From NCBI GenBank assembly GCA_013297865.1, contig JAAFIP010000003.1:277639-341638 (forward strand): a stretch of 64,000 bases of DNA, in the 5' to 3' direction. Position numbers and translations under genes: made by a program. Position 1 is the first letter of the stretch. Each line of letters starts with the position of its first letter. Shown here piece by piece: positions 35,159 to 44,336 of the stretch. The stretch comes from Polaromonas sp. (GTDB lineage Bacteria > Pseudomonadota > Gammaproteobacteria > Burkholderiales > Burkholderiaceae_C). The notes beneath the pieces were generated by a model. The model ran no database searches. It was given only the letters and a program-made list of their open reading frames with translations, and was not told the DNA's origin.

Positions 35159-35205
35159 ATAAACAGCAAAAGACACCGCTTTTACAAGCCAAACAAGCCC
35201 CCAGC

Positions 35206-35247
35206 CCAATAGAATATCGCGGGAGCAGCTATTAAACTCATAGTGAT
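35206..35247 (+). repeat. Dispersed 41-bp element, copy 9
   Basis: CCAATAGAATATCGCGGGAG is followed by CAGCTAT-TAAACTC-ATAGTGA. It ends 16 bases before the stop of the convergent phnE-like gene. Confidence 0.92.
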
Positions 35248-35263
35248 CCGCATTTCACAGAGG

Positions 35264-36094
35264 TTACCGAGTCATAACCCTGCGTGACCAATAGCTGGCT
35301 GCGTCGACCAGCGCCACCAAGAGCATCATCGCCATCAGAATCGAGCTGGTCTCGCCCATCTGGAACAGTCCCATATGGAAAGCCAGCAGCTGCCCCAGCC
35401 CGCCAGCGCCCACCACGCCCAGCACCGCGGCAGCGCGGATATTGTTCTCCCAGCGGTAGAGGGTGTAGCTCAGCAACTGCGGCAAGACTTGCGGTAGCGT
35501 GGCATACCAGAACACACGGCCTTCGCTCACGCCCCGCGTGCGCAGCGCAAAGGCTGGGCCGCTGGGCGCGTTTTCAAAGCTCTCGGCAAACAGACGGCCC
35601 AGCACGCCCGCAGTGTGCAAAGCGAGCGCCAGCGTGCCTGCGAAAGGCCCCAGGCCTGCACTGATCAGCAGCAGGGCTGCCCACACCAGCTCGGGGATGC
35701 TGCGCAGCGCATTGAGCACCAGGCGCGTCAGGCCGCGCCAGCGGGCGGGGTCGTCTGCATAAGCCTTGCTTGCAGGCAGCGCGAGCAGCAGGCCCAGCAC
35801 TGCCGCTATCACCGTGCCCAGCGCACTCATGGCCAGGGTCTCCAGGCTGGCCCAGAACAGCTTGGTGAGAAATTTCGCACTGAGCTCTGGCACCAGCAGC
35901 TCCCCCACAAATTTGCCCATTTTTCGCATGGCATCCAGGCTGAAAAACTGCGCCCACTTGAGCTCCAGCGTCCAGAAACTGGCTATCGTCAGACAGATCA
36001 ATCCAAACACAAACCAGCAGGCCTTGCAGCGCGCGTCAAACAGCGGCGGTGGCAGCTTGGCGGCGTGGTCTGAATGTGTGGAAGGCGTTGGCAT
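35264..36094 (-). CDS. PhnE-like ABC transporter permease (second)
   Basis: The 276-residue product has about six membrane helices and the permease loop LRTRGVSEGRVFWYATLPQV. It is similar in build to the adjacent permease, consistent with a heterodimeric channel as in some phosphonate-type transporters. The ATG at 36094 lies just after the TGA of the upstream permease; a GTG one codon earlier is also possible. It is the last gene of the phnD-phnC-phnE-phnE-like operon. Confidence 0.85.
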   Translation of the reverse strand: MPTPSTHSDHAAKLPPPLFDARCKACWFVFGLICLTIASFWTLELKWAQFFSLDAMRKMGKFVGELLVPELSAKFLTKLFWASLETLAMSALGTVIAAVLGLLLALPASKAYADDPARWRGLTRLVLNALRSIPELVWAALLLISAGLGPFAGTLALALHTAGVLGRLFAESFENAPSGPAFALRTRGVSEGRVFWYATLPQVLPQLLSYTLYRWENNIRAAAVLGVVGAGGLGQLLAFHMGLFQMGETSSILMAMMLLVALVDAASYWSRRVMTR

Positions 36095-36098
36095 CACA

Positions 36099-36932
36099 TC
36101 ACCCCAGCTGCGTTCTCAGCCACGCGCTGGCCCTGTCTGCCAGCCAGACCAGCAGCATGAACACAATCAGTATGGTGGCCACTTCCGAGCCATTGAACAT
36201 TTTCATCGACGCGTCCATCTGCTGGCCCAAGCCACCTGCCCCCACAAAGCCCAGCACCGCCGAGCTGCGGATGGCACACTCCCAGCGGTAGACGGTGTAG
36301 CTTGTCAGCTCGGCGGCGTTTTGCGGCAGCAGCCCATAGAAAAAAGCCTGCATCCGCCCGCTGCCATTGCGCATCAGGCTCTGCGTGACATGGGCTTCGC
36401 CACTCTCCAGAATTTCGGCATACACCTTGCCCAGCATGCCGCCATAGGTCAGCGCAATCGCAATCACGCCAGCGGTCGGCCCCAGCCCCACCACCCGCAC
36501 AAACACCAGCGCCCAGATCAGTTCGGGCACGCTGCGCAGCACCACCATCGTCCAGCGCAGCACGGTGCGCACTGCGGCTGGCAGGGCATGCATGCGGCCC
36601 GTCAGGCTGGACACCGACAGCGCCCTGACCGACAGCAGCGCCAGAGGCACTGCCAGCAGCAAAGCCAGTGCGATACCTGCTGTTGCCATGGCTACGGTAC
36701 GCCAGGTCTCCTTGGCTATCAACAGTAAAAACTCCGATTCAAACTTGGGCGGAAAAAAATCACCCAAAAACTTCAGCGTCGGCTTGAGGTTGCTGGCCTC
36801 AAACAGAGTCCATACCTTGAACTCGGTAAGCACCAACATAGGCCACAGCAAGGCCACAGCCGCCAGACACCAGAACACGCGGGCTGCCCAGGCAGGATCT
36901 CGGTGGTGTGCAGAGACTGACAAGGTAGCCAT
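36099..36932 (-). CDS. PhnE-like ABC transporter permease (first)
   Basis: The 277-residue product has about six membrane helices, the SVPELIWALVFVRVVGLGPTAG-type core shown here as SVPELIWALVFV and VGLGPTAG, and a cytoplasmic loop LMRNGSGRMQAFFYGLLPQ. It starts 7 bases after the ATPase gene. Together with the next permease it would form the membrane channel. Confidence 0.87.
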   Translation of the reverse strand: MATLSVSAHHRDPAWAARVFWCLAAVALLWPMLVLTEFKVWTLFEASNLKPTLKFLGDFFPPKFESEFLLLIAKETWRTVAMATAGIALALLLAVPLALLSVRALSVSSLTGRMHALPAAVRTVLRWTMVVLRSVPELIWALVFVRVVGLGPTAGVIAIALTYGGMLGKVYAEILESGEAHVTQSLMRNGSGRMQAFFYGLLPQNAAELTSYTVYRWECAIRSSAVLGFVGAGGLGQQMDASMKMFNGSEVATILIVFMLLVWLADRASAWLRTQLG

Positions 36933-36939
36933 GCCTGCG

Positions 36940-37773
36940 CTAGCGGCAATGCATCACAGCAGGGCCAACGGGTGCAGCCAGCATGTCGTCAACTTCAGGC
37001 GCGGGGCCTGTCAGCTCGTGCAGGTGCTGCGCATACAAATCGTGCAGGTGTTGCTGCGTCACCTGAGCTGCCGCCAGGTCAAACACCACTTGCCCATCGC
37101 GCATGCCGACGATGCGCGGAAAGGCTTTGAGCGCCATCTCCACATGGTGCAGCGTGGCGATCAAGGTGGCGCCGCGCTCGCTGGCGATAGCCGTCAGCGC
37201 AGCAATGGCCTGCTCGCTGCGGGAAGGGTCCAGCGCAGACAAGGGCTCATCCACCAAAAGTAAGTTCGCATTGGAGGCGAGGATGCGGGCCAGGCCCACA
37301 CGCTGGCGCTCGCCGCCAGACAGCCGGTCCACGCGTTCAAACAGCTTGTCACTCAGATCAAAGCGCTTGAGCGCCTGATCGGCCAGCGCAATGTCGCTGG
37401 GATAAAACAGGCTGCGCAGGCTGGCCCACAGGCTTAGCTGGGGCAGGCGCCCTGCCAGCACGGCAGTGATCACCCGCTGGCGCGGCGGCAGGGGCGGCAC
37501 CTGGGGCGCCAAAAACAGGCTGCCGCGCAGCTGTTTGAGCTGCGCCGCAGGCATGGCCCAGGGGTTATGCCCGCCCAGCTGCACGTTACCCGTAGTGGGC
37601 TTTAACGCACAGCCCAGCAAGTGCAACAGCGTGGTTTTGCCCGCACCAGAAGGGCCAATAACGGCCACCTGCTCACCTGCAGCAACAGACAGCGACACAG
37701 CGCGCAGCGCATCGGGCGCGTCAGCGTGGGCAGCAGGATGGCGAGCGCAGGCAGCGGTCAGTGTGATCTGCAC
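36940..37773 (-). CDS. PhnC-like ABC transporter ATP-binding protein
   Basis: The 277-residue product has Walker A GPSGAGKTTLLHLLG, signature LSGGERQRVGLARIL, Walker B LLLVDEPLSALDP and the switch TLHHVEMA. It energises uptake. The start is GTG at 37773, six bases after the binding-protein stop. The family covers phosphonate, phosphite and related oxyanion importers. Confidence 0.88.
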   Translation of the reverse strand: MQITLTAACARHPAAHADAPDALRAVSLSVAAGEQVAVIGPSGAGKTTLLHLLGCALKPTTGNVQLGGHNPWAMPAAQLKQLRGSLFLAPQVPPLPPRQRVITAVLAGRLPQLSLWASLRSLFYPSDIALADQALKRFDLSDKLFERVDRLSGGERQRVGLARILASNANLLLVDEPLSALDPSRSEQAIAALTAIASERGATLIATLHHVEMALKAFPRIVGMRDGQVVFDLAAAQVTQQHLHDLYAQHLHELTGPAPEVDDMLAAPVGPAVMHCR

Positions 37774-37778
37774 AGGGC

Positions 37779-38642
37779 TTACTTCAGCAAGCCAGCGCTG
37801 CGTGCCGCAGCTTCAATGCCTTTGTAATTCTCGGGCTTGGTGGCGATATAGCGGGTGGCGCGGTTGAGATCGAGAATCTCTTTGCCTTCTGGCGTTTTGG
37901 GGTCGATGTCCAAGATGGCTTTGGTCACACGCTCGCGCTGCGCGGCAGGCATGTCAGCGTGCACAGACCAGTTGTAGTTGTAATAGCCCGGTGTCGTGTG
38001 AAAAACAATGGCCTCCTTGTCAGTGACCTTGCCTTCCTTGACAAATTTATTCCACACCGTGATGTCCAGCGCAGCAGCATCTACCTTGCCGCTGACCACT
38101 GAGGCAATGGTGGCATCGTGGGCACCGGAATAGGCTACGCGCTTGAAGTCCTTGTCAGGATCGATCTTGGCGTCCAGCAGAAAGCTGCGTGGCATCAAGT
38201 GGCCCGAGGTAGACGATTGCGAACCAAAACTCACCTGCTTGCCCTTGAGATCGGCCAAGCTTTTGATGCCCGAGTCAGGCTTGGCGATGAATACCGACTG
38301 AAAACGGGTATCTTCTTCACGCTGGGCGATGGGGATGATTTTTCCACCGGAGCGCACATTGGCCTGCACATGCGTAAAGCCGCCAAACCAGACCATGTCG
38401 ACCTGCTTGTTGACCAGGGCCTCCACAGCAGCGGGGTAGTCACTGACAGGAATGAACTCTACTTTTTGGCCCAGTTTACTTTCCAGGTATTTCACAATGG
38501 GGCCAAACTTGCGGGTTTGCTCGGTAGCCGCTTCTTCGGGAATGGTGGTGACGCGAAACACCGCAGCTTGCTGGGCAAACGCTGCTGCAGCCACGGTCAT
38601 GGCAGAGATGGCAACAAGAGATTTTATGAATGTACGGCGCAT
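37779..38642 (-). CDS. PhnD-like phosphonate/oxyanion-binding protein
   Basis: The 287-residue product has a signal peptide (MRRTFIKSLVAISAMTVAAA, cleavage near AFAQ) and a PhnD-type domain: YPAAVEALVNKQVDMVWFGG, KQVSFGSQSSTSGHL and YNYNWSVHADMP. PhnD relatives bind phosphonates or phosphite. One branch is annotated as putative selenate-binding proteins, and the YNYNWSVHAD style reminds me of that branch; no C-P lyase or selenium genes lie nearby to decide. The frame is open 75 codons further upstream, but the ATG at 38642 starts the signal peptide. Confidence 0.83.
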   Translation of the reverse strand: MRRTFIKSLVAISAMTVAAAAFAQQAAVFRVTTIPEEAATEQTRKFGPIVKYLESKLGQKVEFIPVSDYPAAVEALVNKQVDMVWFGGFTHVQANVRSGGKIIPIAQREEDTRFQSVFIAKPDSGIKSLADLKGKQVSFGSQSSTSGHLMPRSFLLDAKIDPDKDFKRVAYSGAHDATIASVVSGKVDAAALDITVWNKFVKEGKVTDKEAIVFHTTPGYYNYNWSVHADMPAAQRERVTKAILDIDPKTPEGKEILDLNRATRYIATKPENYKGIEAAARSAGLLK

Positions 38643-38865
38643 GGGAACCTCAAAATAATGATTGATTACGATTGTCGCAGGAAAGCCTGGGTTTTGCATT
38701 GGCAAAAGCCCGCAGAGGTTTTTGAATCTGCCGGAGCCTGTCCTGCGTAGCCTGTCATCAGTCACGGCACCATACTGCGTGTAAGATTGACTGCGGTATG
38801 ACGGACTGATACCCATCATTCGTCTGTTGCATGGATGATTCCTTACAAAACCAAGCACAAAGTAC

Positions 38866-39852
38866 ATGCCCCATCTACGTTTTTACGACCTGCATACCTC
38901 CGAACCCGGCAGCATTCGGGCGGAACTCAGTCATGGTCTGTTGGCCGCCGCGCCATTTACCTCCCCCAAATACCTCTACGACAGCCTGGGCTCACGCCTG
39001 TTCGATGCCATCACCGAGCTGCCCGAGTACTACCCCACGCGCACCGAGGCGGCTATTTTTGCGGCCCAGCGGGAGGTCTTGGCCAGCACACTGCCCCCAG
39101 CTGCCTGCATGGTGGACTTGGGCGCTGGCAGCTGCGCCAAAGCCGCCAGCCTGTTTGGCGCGCTCCAACCCAGCCAGTACATCGCAGTGGATATCTCTGT
39201 GCAGTACCTGCACGGCGTGCTGGCCGCCTTGAGCGAGCAGCACCCTGGCATCGACATGGCCGGGGTGGGCACGGATTTTTCGGCATCGCTGGATTTGCCT
39301 GCTGATCTGCTGGCCCAGGCCCGGCAGCGCCCTATCAACGCGTTTTACCCAGGCTCGAGCATTGGCAATTTCACGCCCGATGAAGCCCTGGCGTTTTTGC
39401 AACGCGTGCAGCGCCTGTGCGCGCAGGGCGCAAGCGGTGGCGGCTTGCTGATTGGCGTGGATCTGGTCAAGTCCATCGATATGCTGGAACTGGCCTATGA
39501 CGACCCGCTGGGCGTGACGGGCGCGTTCAACCTCAATATGCTGCGCCACATCAACACCCTGCTGGGCAGCGATTTTGACGTGCGCGACTGGCAGCATGTG
39601 GCGTTTTTCAACACCACCCTCTCGCGCATCGAGATGCATGTGCAGGCACGGCGTGATGTCACGGTGCGCTGGCAGCTGGAGGGCCAGGCCTGCGAAGTGC
39701 GGTTTGCATCGGGTCAGCGCATCCACACCGAAAATTCCTACAAATGGACGCTGGACAATTTTTCTGCCCTGCTGCAGTCTGCAGGCTTTCGATCCAGCCA
39801 GGCTTGGTGTGATGAAAAAGGCTATTTCGCTGTCTTCTGGGCGCAGGCCTGA
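38866..39852 (+). CDS. egtD: EgtD-like L-histidine N-alpha-methyltransferase
   Basis: The 328-residue product matches the EgtD family (DUF2260/Methyltransf_33): KYLYDSLGSRLFDAITELPE, YYPTRTEAAIF, the SAM-binding VDLGAGSCAKA, NAFYPGSSIGNFTP and the C-terminal GQRIHTENSYKW. EgtD trimethylates histidine to hercynine, the first step of ergothioneine synthesis. The usual partner EgtB is not next to it. It diverges from the PhnD-like gene with a 223-base gap. Confidence 0.9.
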   Translation: MPHLRFYDLHTSEPGSIRAELSHGLLAAAPFTSPKYLYDSLGSRLFDAITELPEYYPTRTEAAIFAAQREVLASTLPPAACMVDLGAGSCAKAASLFGALQPSQYIAVDISVQYLHGVLAALSEQHPGIDMAGVGTDFSASLDLPADLLAQARQRPINAFYPGSSIGNFTPDEALAFLQRVQRLCAQGASGGGLLIGVDLVKSIDMLELAYDDPLGVTGAFNLNMLRHINTLLGSDFDVRDWQHVAFFNTTLSRIEMHVQARRDVTVRWQLEGQACEVRFASGQRIHTENSYKWTLDNFSALLQSAGFRSSQAWCDEKGYFAVFWAQA

Positions 39853-39912
39853 GGCGCGAGCAGGGTCATACCAGCTATGGCGGTGTGGCCAGGGCAGGCA
39901 CAGTAAAATACA

Positions 39913-40791
39913 GTGGTGTCTGCATCTTCCATTTTGAACGCTGATCTGCACTGCCATAGCGTAGTGTCCGACGGCACCCTGACCCCCGAAGCCCTTGCCC
40001 AGCGCGCCAAGCTCAATGGCGTGGAACTCTGGGCTTTGACCGACCATGACGAGATTGGCGGCCAACAGCGCGCTGCAGCGGCTGCCAAAGCTGAGGGCCT
40101 GCACTACCTCACTGGTACCGAAATCTCGGTGACTTTTGCCCACGAAACGGTCCACATTGTGGGATTGGGCTTTGACCCCAATGATGCCGCCATGCACGCC
40201 GGCCTGCTAGCCACCCGCGGCGGACGCGGCGCGCGGGCACGCGAAATGTCTGCCCAGTTGGAGAAGGTCGGCATCAAAGGTGCCTACGAAGGCGCGCTCA
40301 AATATGTGGGCAACCCTGAGCTGATTTCGCGCACCCACTTTGCGCGTTATCTGGTGGAAACCGGTGTGTGCCGGGAAACCCACGAAGTGTTCCGCAAATA
40401 CCTCACCGAAGGCAACCCGGGCTTTGTGCCCACCCGCTGGGCCAGCCTGCGCGACGCCGTGCACTGGATCACCGATGCCGGCGGCGTGGCCGTGATTGCC
40501 CACCCGGGCCGCTACAAATTCACGCCCAGCGAAGAGTACGCGCTGTTCACCGAGTTCAAAACCCACGGCGGCCAGGCCACCGAGGTAATTACTGGCAGCC
40601 ACACGGCGGCAGAGTTTGTGAAATACGCCGAGACAGCCAAAGAGTTTGGCTTGGCCGCTTCACGCGGCAGCGACTTTCACAGCCCCGATGAAAGCCACAC
40701 CGACCTGGGCACCCTGCCCTATCTGCCCGGTGACCTGACCCCCGTGTGGGAGCTGATTGCATCGCGTATCCAGTACGCCAGCGCCCACTGA
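39913..40791 (+). CDS. PHP-domain phosphoesterase, RNase AM (YciV) type
   Basis: The 292-residue product begins with the PHP metal motif DLHCHSVVSDGTLTPE, then LTDHDEIGG, TGTEISVTF, IAHPGRYK and the C-terminal GSDFHSP. This is the YciV/TrpH pattern; E. coli YciV acts as a 5'-3' exoribonuclease on rRNA 5' ends and hydrolyses 3',5'-bisphosphonucleotides. The start is GTG at 39913 or 39916. The stop overlaps the next start (TGATG). Its link to yciO is conserved. Confidence 0.87.
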   Translation: MVSASSILNADLHCHSVVSDGTLTPEALAQRAKLNGVELWALTDHDEIGGQQRAAAAAKAEGLHYLTGTEISVTFAHETVHIVGLGFDPNDAAMHAGLLATRGGRGARAREMSAQLEKVGIKGAYEGALKYVGNPELISRTHFARYLVETGVCRETHEVFRKYLTEGNPGFVPTRWASLRDAVHWITDAGGVAVIAHPGRYKFTPSEEYALFTEFKTHGGQATEVITGSHTAAEFVKYAETAKEFGLAASRGSDFHSPDESHTDLGTLPYLPGDLTPVWELIASRIQYASAH

Positions 40792-41699
40792 TGGGCAGGC
40801 AGCACGTCCTGGCGGGCATCGCCTTTGTCACGGCCTCTGCGGCCTGCTTTTCGGTGCTGGACACTACCGTGCAGTACATCAGCGCTGCGGTGCCGATTGT
40901 GATGGCGCTGTGGATTCGTTATGCCTTTCAGGCCGTGGTCACCGCCGCATGGCTGCTGCCCGAGCGCGGGTTGTCCTTGCTGCGCACACAGCGCCCAGGG
41001 CAGCAGCTGGCGAGGGGCGTGCTGTTGATGGCCAGCACAGCGTGCGCCTTTGCCAGCCTCAAAATCATGCCGGTCAGTGAATTTACCGCCGTGGTCATGA
41101 TCACACCTCTGGCCATCACGGTGATTGCAGCCACCGCGCTGCAGCATGTCGTCTCGGGCCTGCGCTGGGCGCTGGTAATCGTCAGTTTTATCGGCACCAT
41201 GGTCATCATCCGGCCGCTGCACCATGGCCTGAGCCTGCAGGTGGTGTTGCCGCTGGGCTGCGTGGTGGCCAATGTGGCCTTCCAGTTGCTGACCAGCAAA
41301 ATGGCCCGCACCGAAGACCCCATGACCACCCATCTGTACACCGGCATCGTGGGCATGGTGCTGGCCGGTGTGCTGCAGCCTTGGGTGTTTACCTGGTCGA
41401 TTGACTGGACCATGTGGCTGCTGCTGGGTCTGATGGGCGCTGCGTCGACCACAGGGCATTTTCTGCTGATCATGGCCTACCAAAAATCCCCACCCGCCAC
41501 ACTCATGCCCTACCAGTACACGCAGATTGTGTTCGCCTTGATAGGCGGTTGGCTGGTGTTTCGCTATGTGCCTGACCAATGGTCGATGCTGGGCATGGGC
41601 GTGATTGCGCTGTGCGGTGCCATCGGTGCCTGGCTGACACTGCGAGAGCAGCGCAGCCCCTCGCCCTCGCCTGCTGCAGCCGCTGCATCGCTGGTGTAG
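40791..41699 (+). CDS. EamA/DMT family transporter
   Basis: The 302-residue product has about ten membrane helices in two EamA repeats, for example ASAACFSVLDTTVQYIS, FASLKIMPVSEFTAVVMITP and a second half with QYTQIVFALIGGWLVF. The family exports amino acids, nucleosides or other metabolites; the substrate is unknown. The ATG at 40791 overlaps the stop of the phosphoesterase gene, so it is in the same operon. Confidence 0.86.
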   Translation: MGRQHVLAGIAFVTASAACFSVLDTTVQYISAAVPIVMALWIRYAFQAVVTAAWLLPERGLSLLRTQRPGQQLARGVLLMASTACAFASLKIMPVSEFTAVVMITPLAITVIAATALQHVVSGLRWALVIVSFIGTMVIIRPLHHGLSLQVVLPLGCVVANVAFQLLTSKMARTEDPMTTHLYTGIVGMVLAGVLQPWVFTWSIDWTMWLLLGLMGAASTTGHFLLIMAYQKSPPATLMPYQYTQIVFALIGGWLVFRYVPDQWSMLGMGVIALCGAIGAWLTLREQRSPSPSPAAAAASLV

Positions 41700-41708
41700 C
41701 ATCGTTGC

Positions 41709-42329
41709 ATGGCGCAGCATTTTCATATTCACCCTGACAATCCGCAGCCGCGCCTGCTCAAACAGGCTGTAGCCCTGCTCAACCAGGGCGGCATTGTGGC
41801 CGTGCCTACCGACTCCAGCTACGCACTGGCCTGCCATCTGGATGACAAGACGGCAGCCGACAGCTTGCGCCGCATCCGCGGGGTCGACGACAAACACCAT
41901 CTCACCTTGCTGTGCCGCGACCTGAAAGAACTGGCCACCTACGCCCGCGTGGACAACCAGCAGTTTCGCCTGATCAAAGCCGCCACGCCCGGGCCCTACA
42001 CCTTCATCCTGGAAGCCACCAAAGAGGTACCGCGTCGCCTGAGCCATCCCAAGCGCTTGACCATTGGCCTGCGTGTGCCCGACCACCACACACTCCAGGA
42101 GCTGCTGGCCCTGCACGGCGCCCCCCTGCTGGCCACCACGCTGATCCCGCCTGGCGAGACCGAGCCCCTCAATGATGCAGACACCATCCGCACGCAATAC
42201 GAGCATGCGGTGGCTGCCATCATCGACGCCGGGGCCTGCGCCAGCGAGCCCACCACGGTGATTGACCTGACTGATGGCATCGCAATCGTGCGCCAGGGCC
42301 GCGGGGATTTGGCCCGTTTGGGACTGTAA
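41709..42329 (+). CDS. yciO: YciO family Sua5/YrdC-like protein
   Basis: The 206-residue product has the YrdC/Sua5 fold motifs GGIVAVPTDSSYALACHL, KHHLTLLCRDLKEL, PGPYTFILEAT and GLRVPDHH. TsaC/Sua5 makes threonylcarbamoyl-AMP for tRNA t6A; YciO is a paralogue with a related but less clear role. The His-rich start MAQHFHIHPDNPQPR and the neighbourhood of the YciV-like gene favour YciO over TsaC. Confidence 0.87.
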   Translation: MAQHFHIHPDNPQPRLLKQAVALLNQGGIVAVPTDSSYALACHLDDKTAADSLRRIRGVDDKHHLTLLCRDLKELATYARVDNQQFRLIKAATPGPYTFILEATKEVPRRLSHPKRLTIGLRVPDHHTLQELLALHGAPLLATTLIPPGETEPLNDADTIRTQYEHAVAAIIDAGACASEPTTVIDLTDGIAIVRQGRGDLARLGL

Positions 42330-42379
42330 ATCTCCTGACGGGCGGGGTTTTAGGCCCGGGAGTCGGTGACAATAGGGCG

Positions 42380-43048
42380 ATGGACATTTCCAACCTCATC
42401 CAAACCGTTTTAATCTACGCCCTGCCGGTGCTGTTTGCCATTACCGTGCATGAGGCCGCCCACGGCTATGCGGCGCGCTATTTTGGCGATAACACCGCGT
42501 ATGCACTGGGGCGCATCACGCTCAATCCCGTCAAGCATATTGACCCGATTGGCACTATTGCGATGCCCTTGATGCTGTATTTCGCCACCTCGGGGGCTTT
42601 TCTGTTCGGCTATGCCAAGCCCGTACCCGTGCGCTTTGGCAATCTGCGCAACCCCAAGCGCGACATGATCTGGGTGGCCCTGGCAGGCCCTGGTGTCAAC
42701 CTGATTCAGGCAGTGATCTGGGGCGTGCTTTTCTACCTCATCATCGGCTCGGGCATGCAGGAGCGCTTTTTCATCGAGATGTGCAAGGCGGGCATGCTGG
42801 TCAATGTGGTGATGTTTGTCTTCAACCTGTTTCCGCTGCCGCCGCTGGACGGTGGCCGCATCCTGGTGGGCCTGCTGCCCTACCGCCAGGCCGAGCTGGT
42901 CAGCCGTGTGGAGCCTTATGGGTTTTTCATTGTCATGGGACTGGTTATTGCAGGGGTGCTGGGCACTGTCTGGATGCGCCCGCTGATGGGTTTGACCTAT
43001 GGCTTCATTGAACTGTTGCTCACGCCGCTGAGCATGTTGATAAAGTAA
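42380..43048 (+). CDS. Site-2 protease family (M50) membrane metalloprotease
   Basis: The 222-residue product has the zinc motif HEAAHGYAARYFGD (HExxH) in the first membrane helix, ALAGPGVNLIQA, and the second metal site FPLPPLDGGRIL. About five membrane helices are present and there is no PDZ domain. This compact S2P class lies upstream of trpS in many betaproteobacteria. Its substrate is not known. Confidence 0.9.
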   Translation: MDISNLIQTVLIYALPVLFAITVHEAAHGYAARYFGDNTAYALGRITLNPVKHIDPIGTIAMPLMLYFATSGAFLFGYAKPVPVRFGNLRNPKRDMIWVALAGPGVNLIQAVIWGVLFYLIIGSGMQERFFIEMCKAGMLVNVVMFVFNLFPLPPLDGGRILVGLLPYRQAELVSRVEPYGFFIVMGLVIAGVLGTVWMRPLMGLTYGFIELLLTPLSMLIK

Positions 43049-43051
43049 AAG

Positions 43052-44257
43052 ATGAGTACAGCAAAAGAACGTGTTTTATCGGGCATGCGCCCCACTGGCG
43101 CGCTGCATTTGGGCCACTACCACGGCGCGCTGAAAAACTGGGTGCGTCTGCAGTCCGAGATGGAGTGCTTTTACTTTGTGGCTGACTGGCACGCACTGAC
43201 CACGCATTACGAAGACCGCGAGGTGGTTGAGCGGAACGTCTATGAGATGGTGATTGACTGGCTGGCAGCAGGCCTGGACCCTGAGCAATGCACCCTGTTC
43301 CTGCAAAGCCGCCTGCCTGAGCATGCCGAGCTGTTTACCTTGCTGGCCATGGGCACGCCCCTGAGCTGGCTCGAACGTGTGCCCACCTACAAAGACCAGC
43401 AACAGCAGCTCAAGGACAAAGACCTGTCCACCTATGGTTTTTTGGGCTATCCCTTGCTGCAAGCAGCCGATATTTTGATTTACCGCGCCAACTACGTGCC
43501 TGTGGGCGAAGACCAAGCCAGCCATGTCGAGCTCACGCGCGAGGCAGCCCGGCGCTTTAACGACCTGTACGGTCGCCGCAGTGACGACAAAGAGCGTGTT
43601 GCCGCCCTGCTGGCCGCCTGGCCCAAAGAAGATGCCCGTTACCTCAACAGCATGGCCAAAAAGCGCCAGGAGCTGGGCGACGAGACGATTTTGGCCAAAT
43701 TGCCGGGCTTTTTGACCAAATTTCCTGATTTGACCGAGGACGACAAGGCTCTGCTCACCTCTTTTGTCAGCGGCAAGGGCAAGGCCGTGCTGGTGGAGCC
43801 GCAGGTCTTGCTAACCCAGGCCAGCAAGCTGCCAGGGCTGGACGGTCGCAAAATGAGCAAAAGCTACGGCAACAGCATTGCCATCCGCGAAGACGCCGCC
43901 AGCATTGAGAAGAAAGTTCGCGAAATGCCCACCGATCCGGCGCGCGTCAAACGCAGCGACAAGGGCGACCCGGCTAAATGCCCGGTCTGGCAATTCCACC
44001 TGGTGTACTCTGACAAGGCGCGCCAGCAATGGGTAACCGAGGGTTGCACCAGTGCGGGGATTGGCTGCATAGAATGTAAAAAAACGGTCAGTGACGCGAT
44101 TTTGATAGAGCAGCAACCGATGCTTGCGCGGGCAAAGCCTTATGTCGATAATCCTAATGTTGTACGGGAAATCGTGGATGCAGGCTGCACGCGTGCGCGT
44201 AAAGTTGCACAAGATACCATGTACGATGTGCGCACCGCCATAGGGCTCAATTACTAG
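43052..44257 (+). CDS. trpS: Tryptophan-tRNA ligase
   Basis: The 401-residue product has class I synthetase motifs: GMRPTGALHLGHYHGALKNW (HIGH-like HLGH) and GRKMSKSYGN (KMSKS). It is about 65 residues longer than E. coli TrpS, with the extra length mainly in the part around LLAAWPKEDARYLNSMAKKR, as in other betaproteobacterial versions. It starts three bases after the site-2 protease gene. Confidence 0.95.
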   Translation: MSTAKERVLSGMRPTGALHLGHYHGALKNWVRLQSEMECFYFVADWHALTTHYEDREVVERNVYEMVIDWLAAGLDPEQCTLFLQSRLPEHAELFTLLAMGTPLSWLERVPTYKDQQQQLKDKDLSTYGFLGYPLLQAADILIYRANYVPVGEDQASHVELTREAARRFNDLYGRRSDDKERVAALLAAWPKEDARYLNSMAKKRQELGDETILAKLPGFLTKFPDLTEDDKALLTSFVSGKGKAVLVEPQVLLTQASKLPGLDGRKMSKSYGNSIAIREDAASIEKKVREMPTDPARVKRSDKGDPAKCPVWQFHLVYSDKARQQWVTEGCTSAGIGCIECKKTVSDAILIEQQPMLARAKPYVDNPNVVREIVDAGCTRARKVAQDTMYDVRTAIGLNY

Positions 44258-44336
44258 TTGCCAACAGTGAGGGGAAAGTCTCAGTGAATGCTTGCACAGT
44301 ATGGAACCTAAGCATTACCTTTGACTCAAAATAATT

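Larger units (their letters stand above)
34326..35263. other. Repeat-rich non-coding region of about 940 bp
   Basis: This stretch separates the yehW-like gene (plus) from a phnE-like gene (minus). It contains two copies of the dispersed element (34395-34435 and 35206-35247), a 9-base tandem repeat (34681-34734), a 200-base imperfect palindrome (34867-35067) and a direct repeat (35042-35158). Open frames exist on both strands, for example a minus-strand frame over 34446-34868, but they run through the repeats and lack a recognisable domain. I see no supported gene. Confidence 0.75.

Noticed and set aside
34858..35235. Plus-strand 125-codon frame across the palindrome.
   Set aside because: Its length is explained by the palindrome and direct repeats, and it ends inside a copy of the dispersed element.
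38643..38867. 75-codon N-terminal extension of the PhnD-like protein.
   Set aside because: The signal peptide begins at 38642; an upstream extension would bury it.
40719..42206. 495-codon minus-strand frame opposite the DMT transporter and yciO.
   Set aside because: His/Gln/Gly-rich shadow typical of antisense to membrane-protein genes; no domain.
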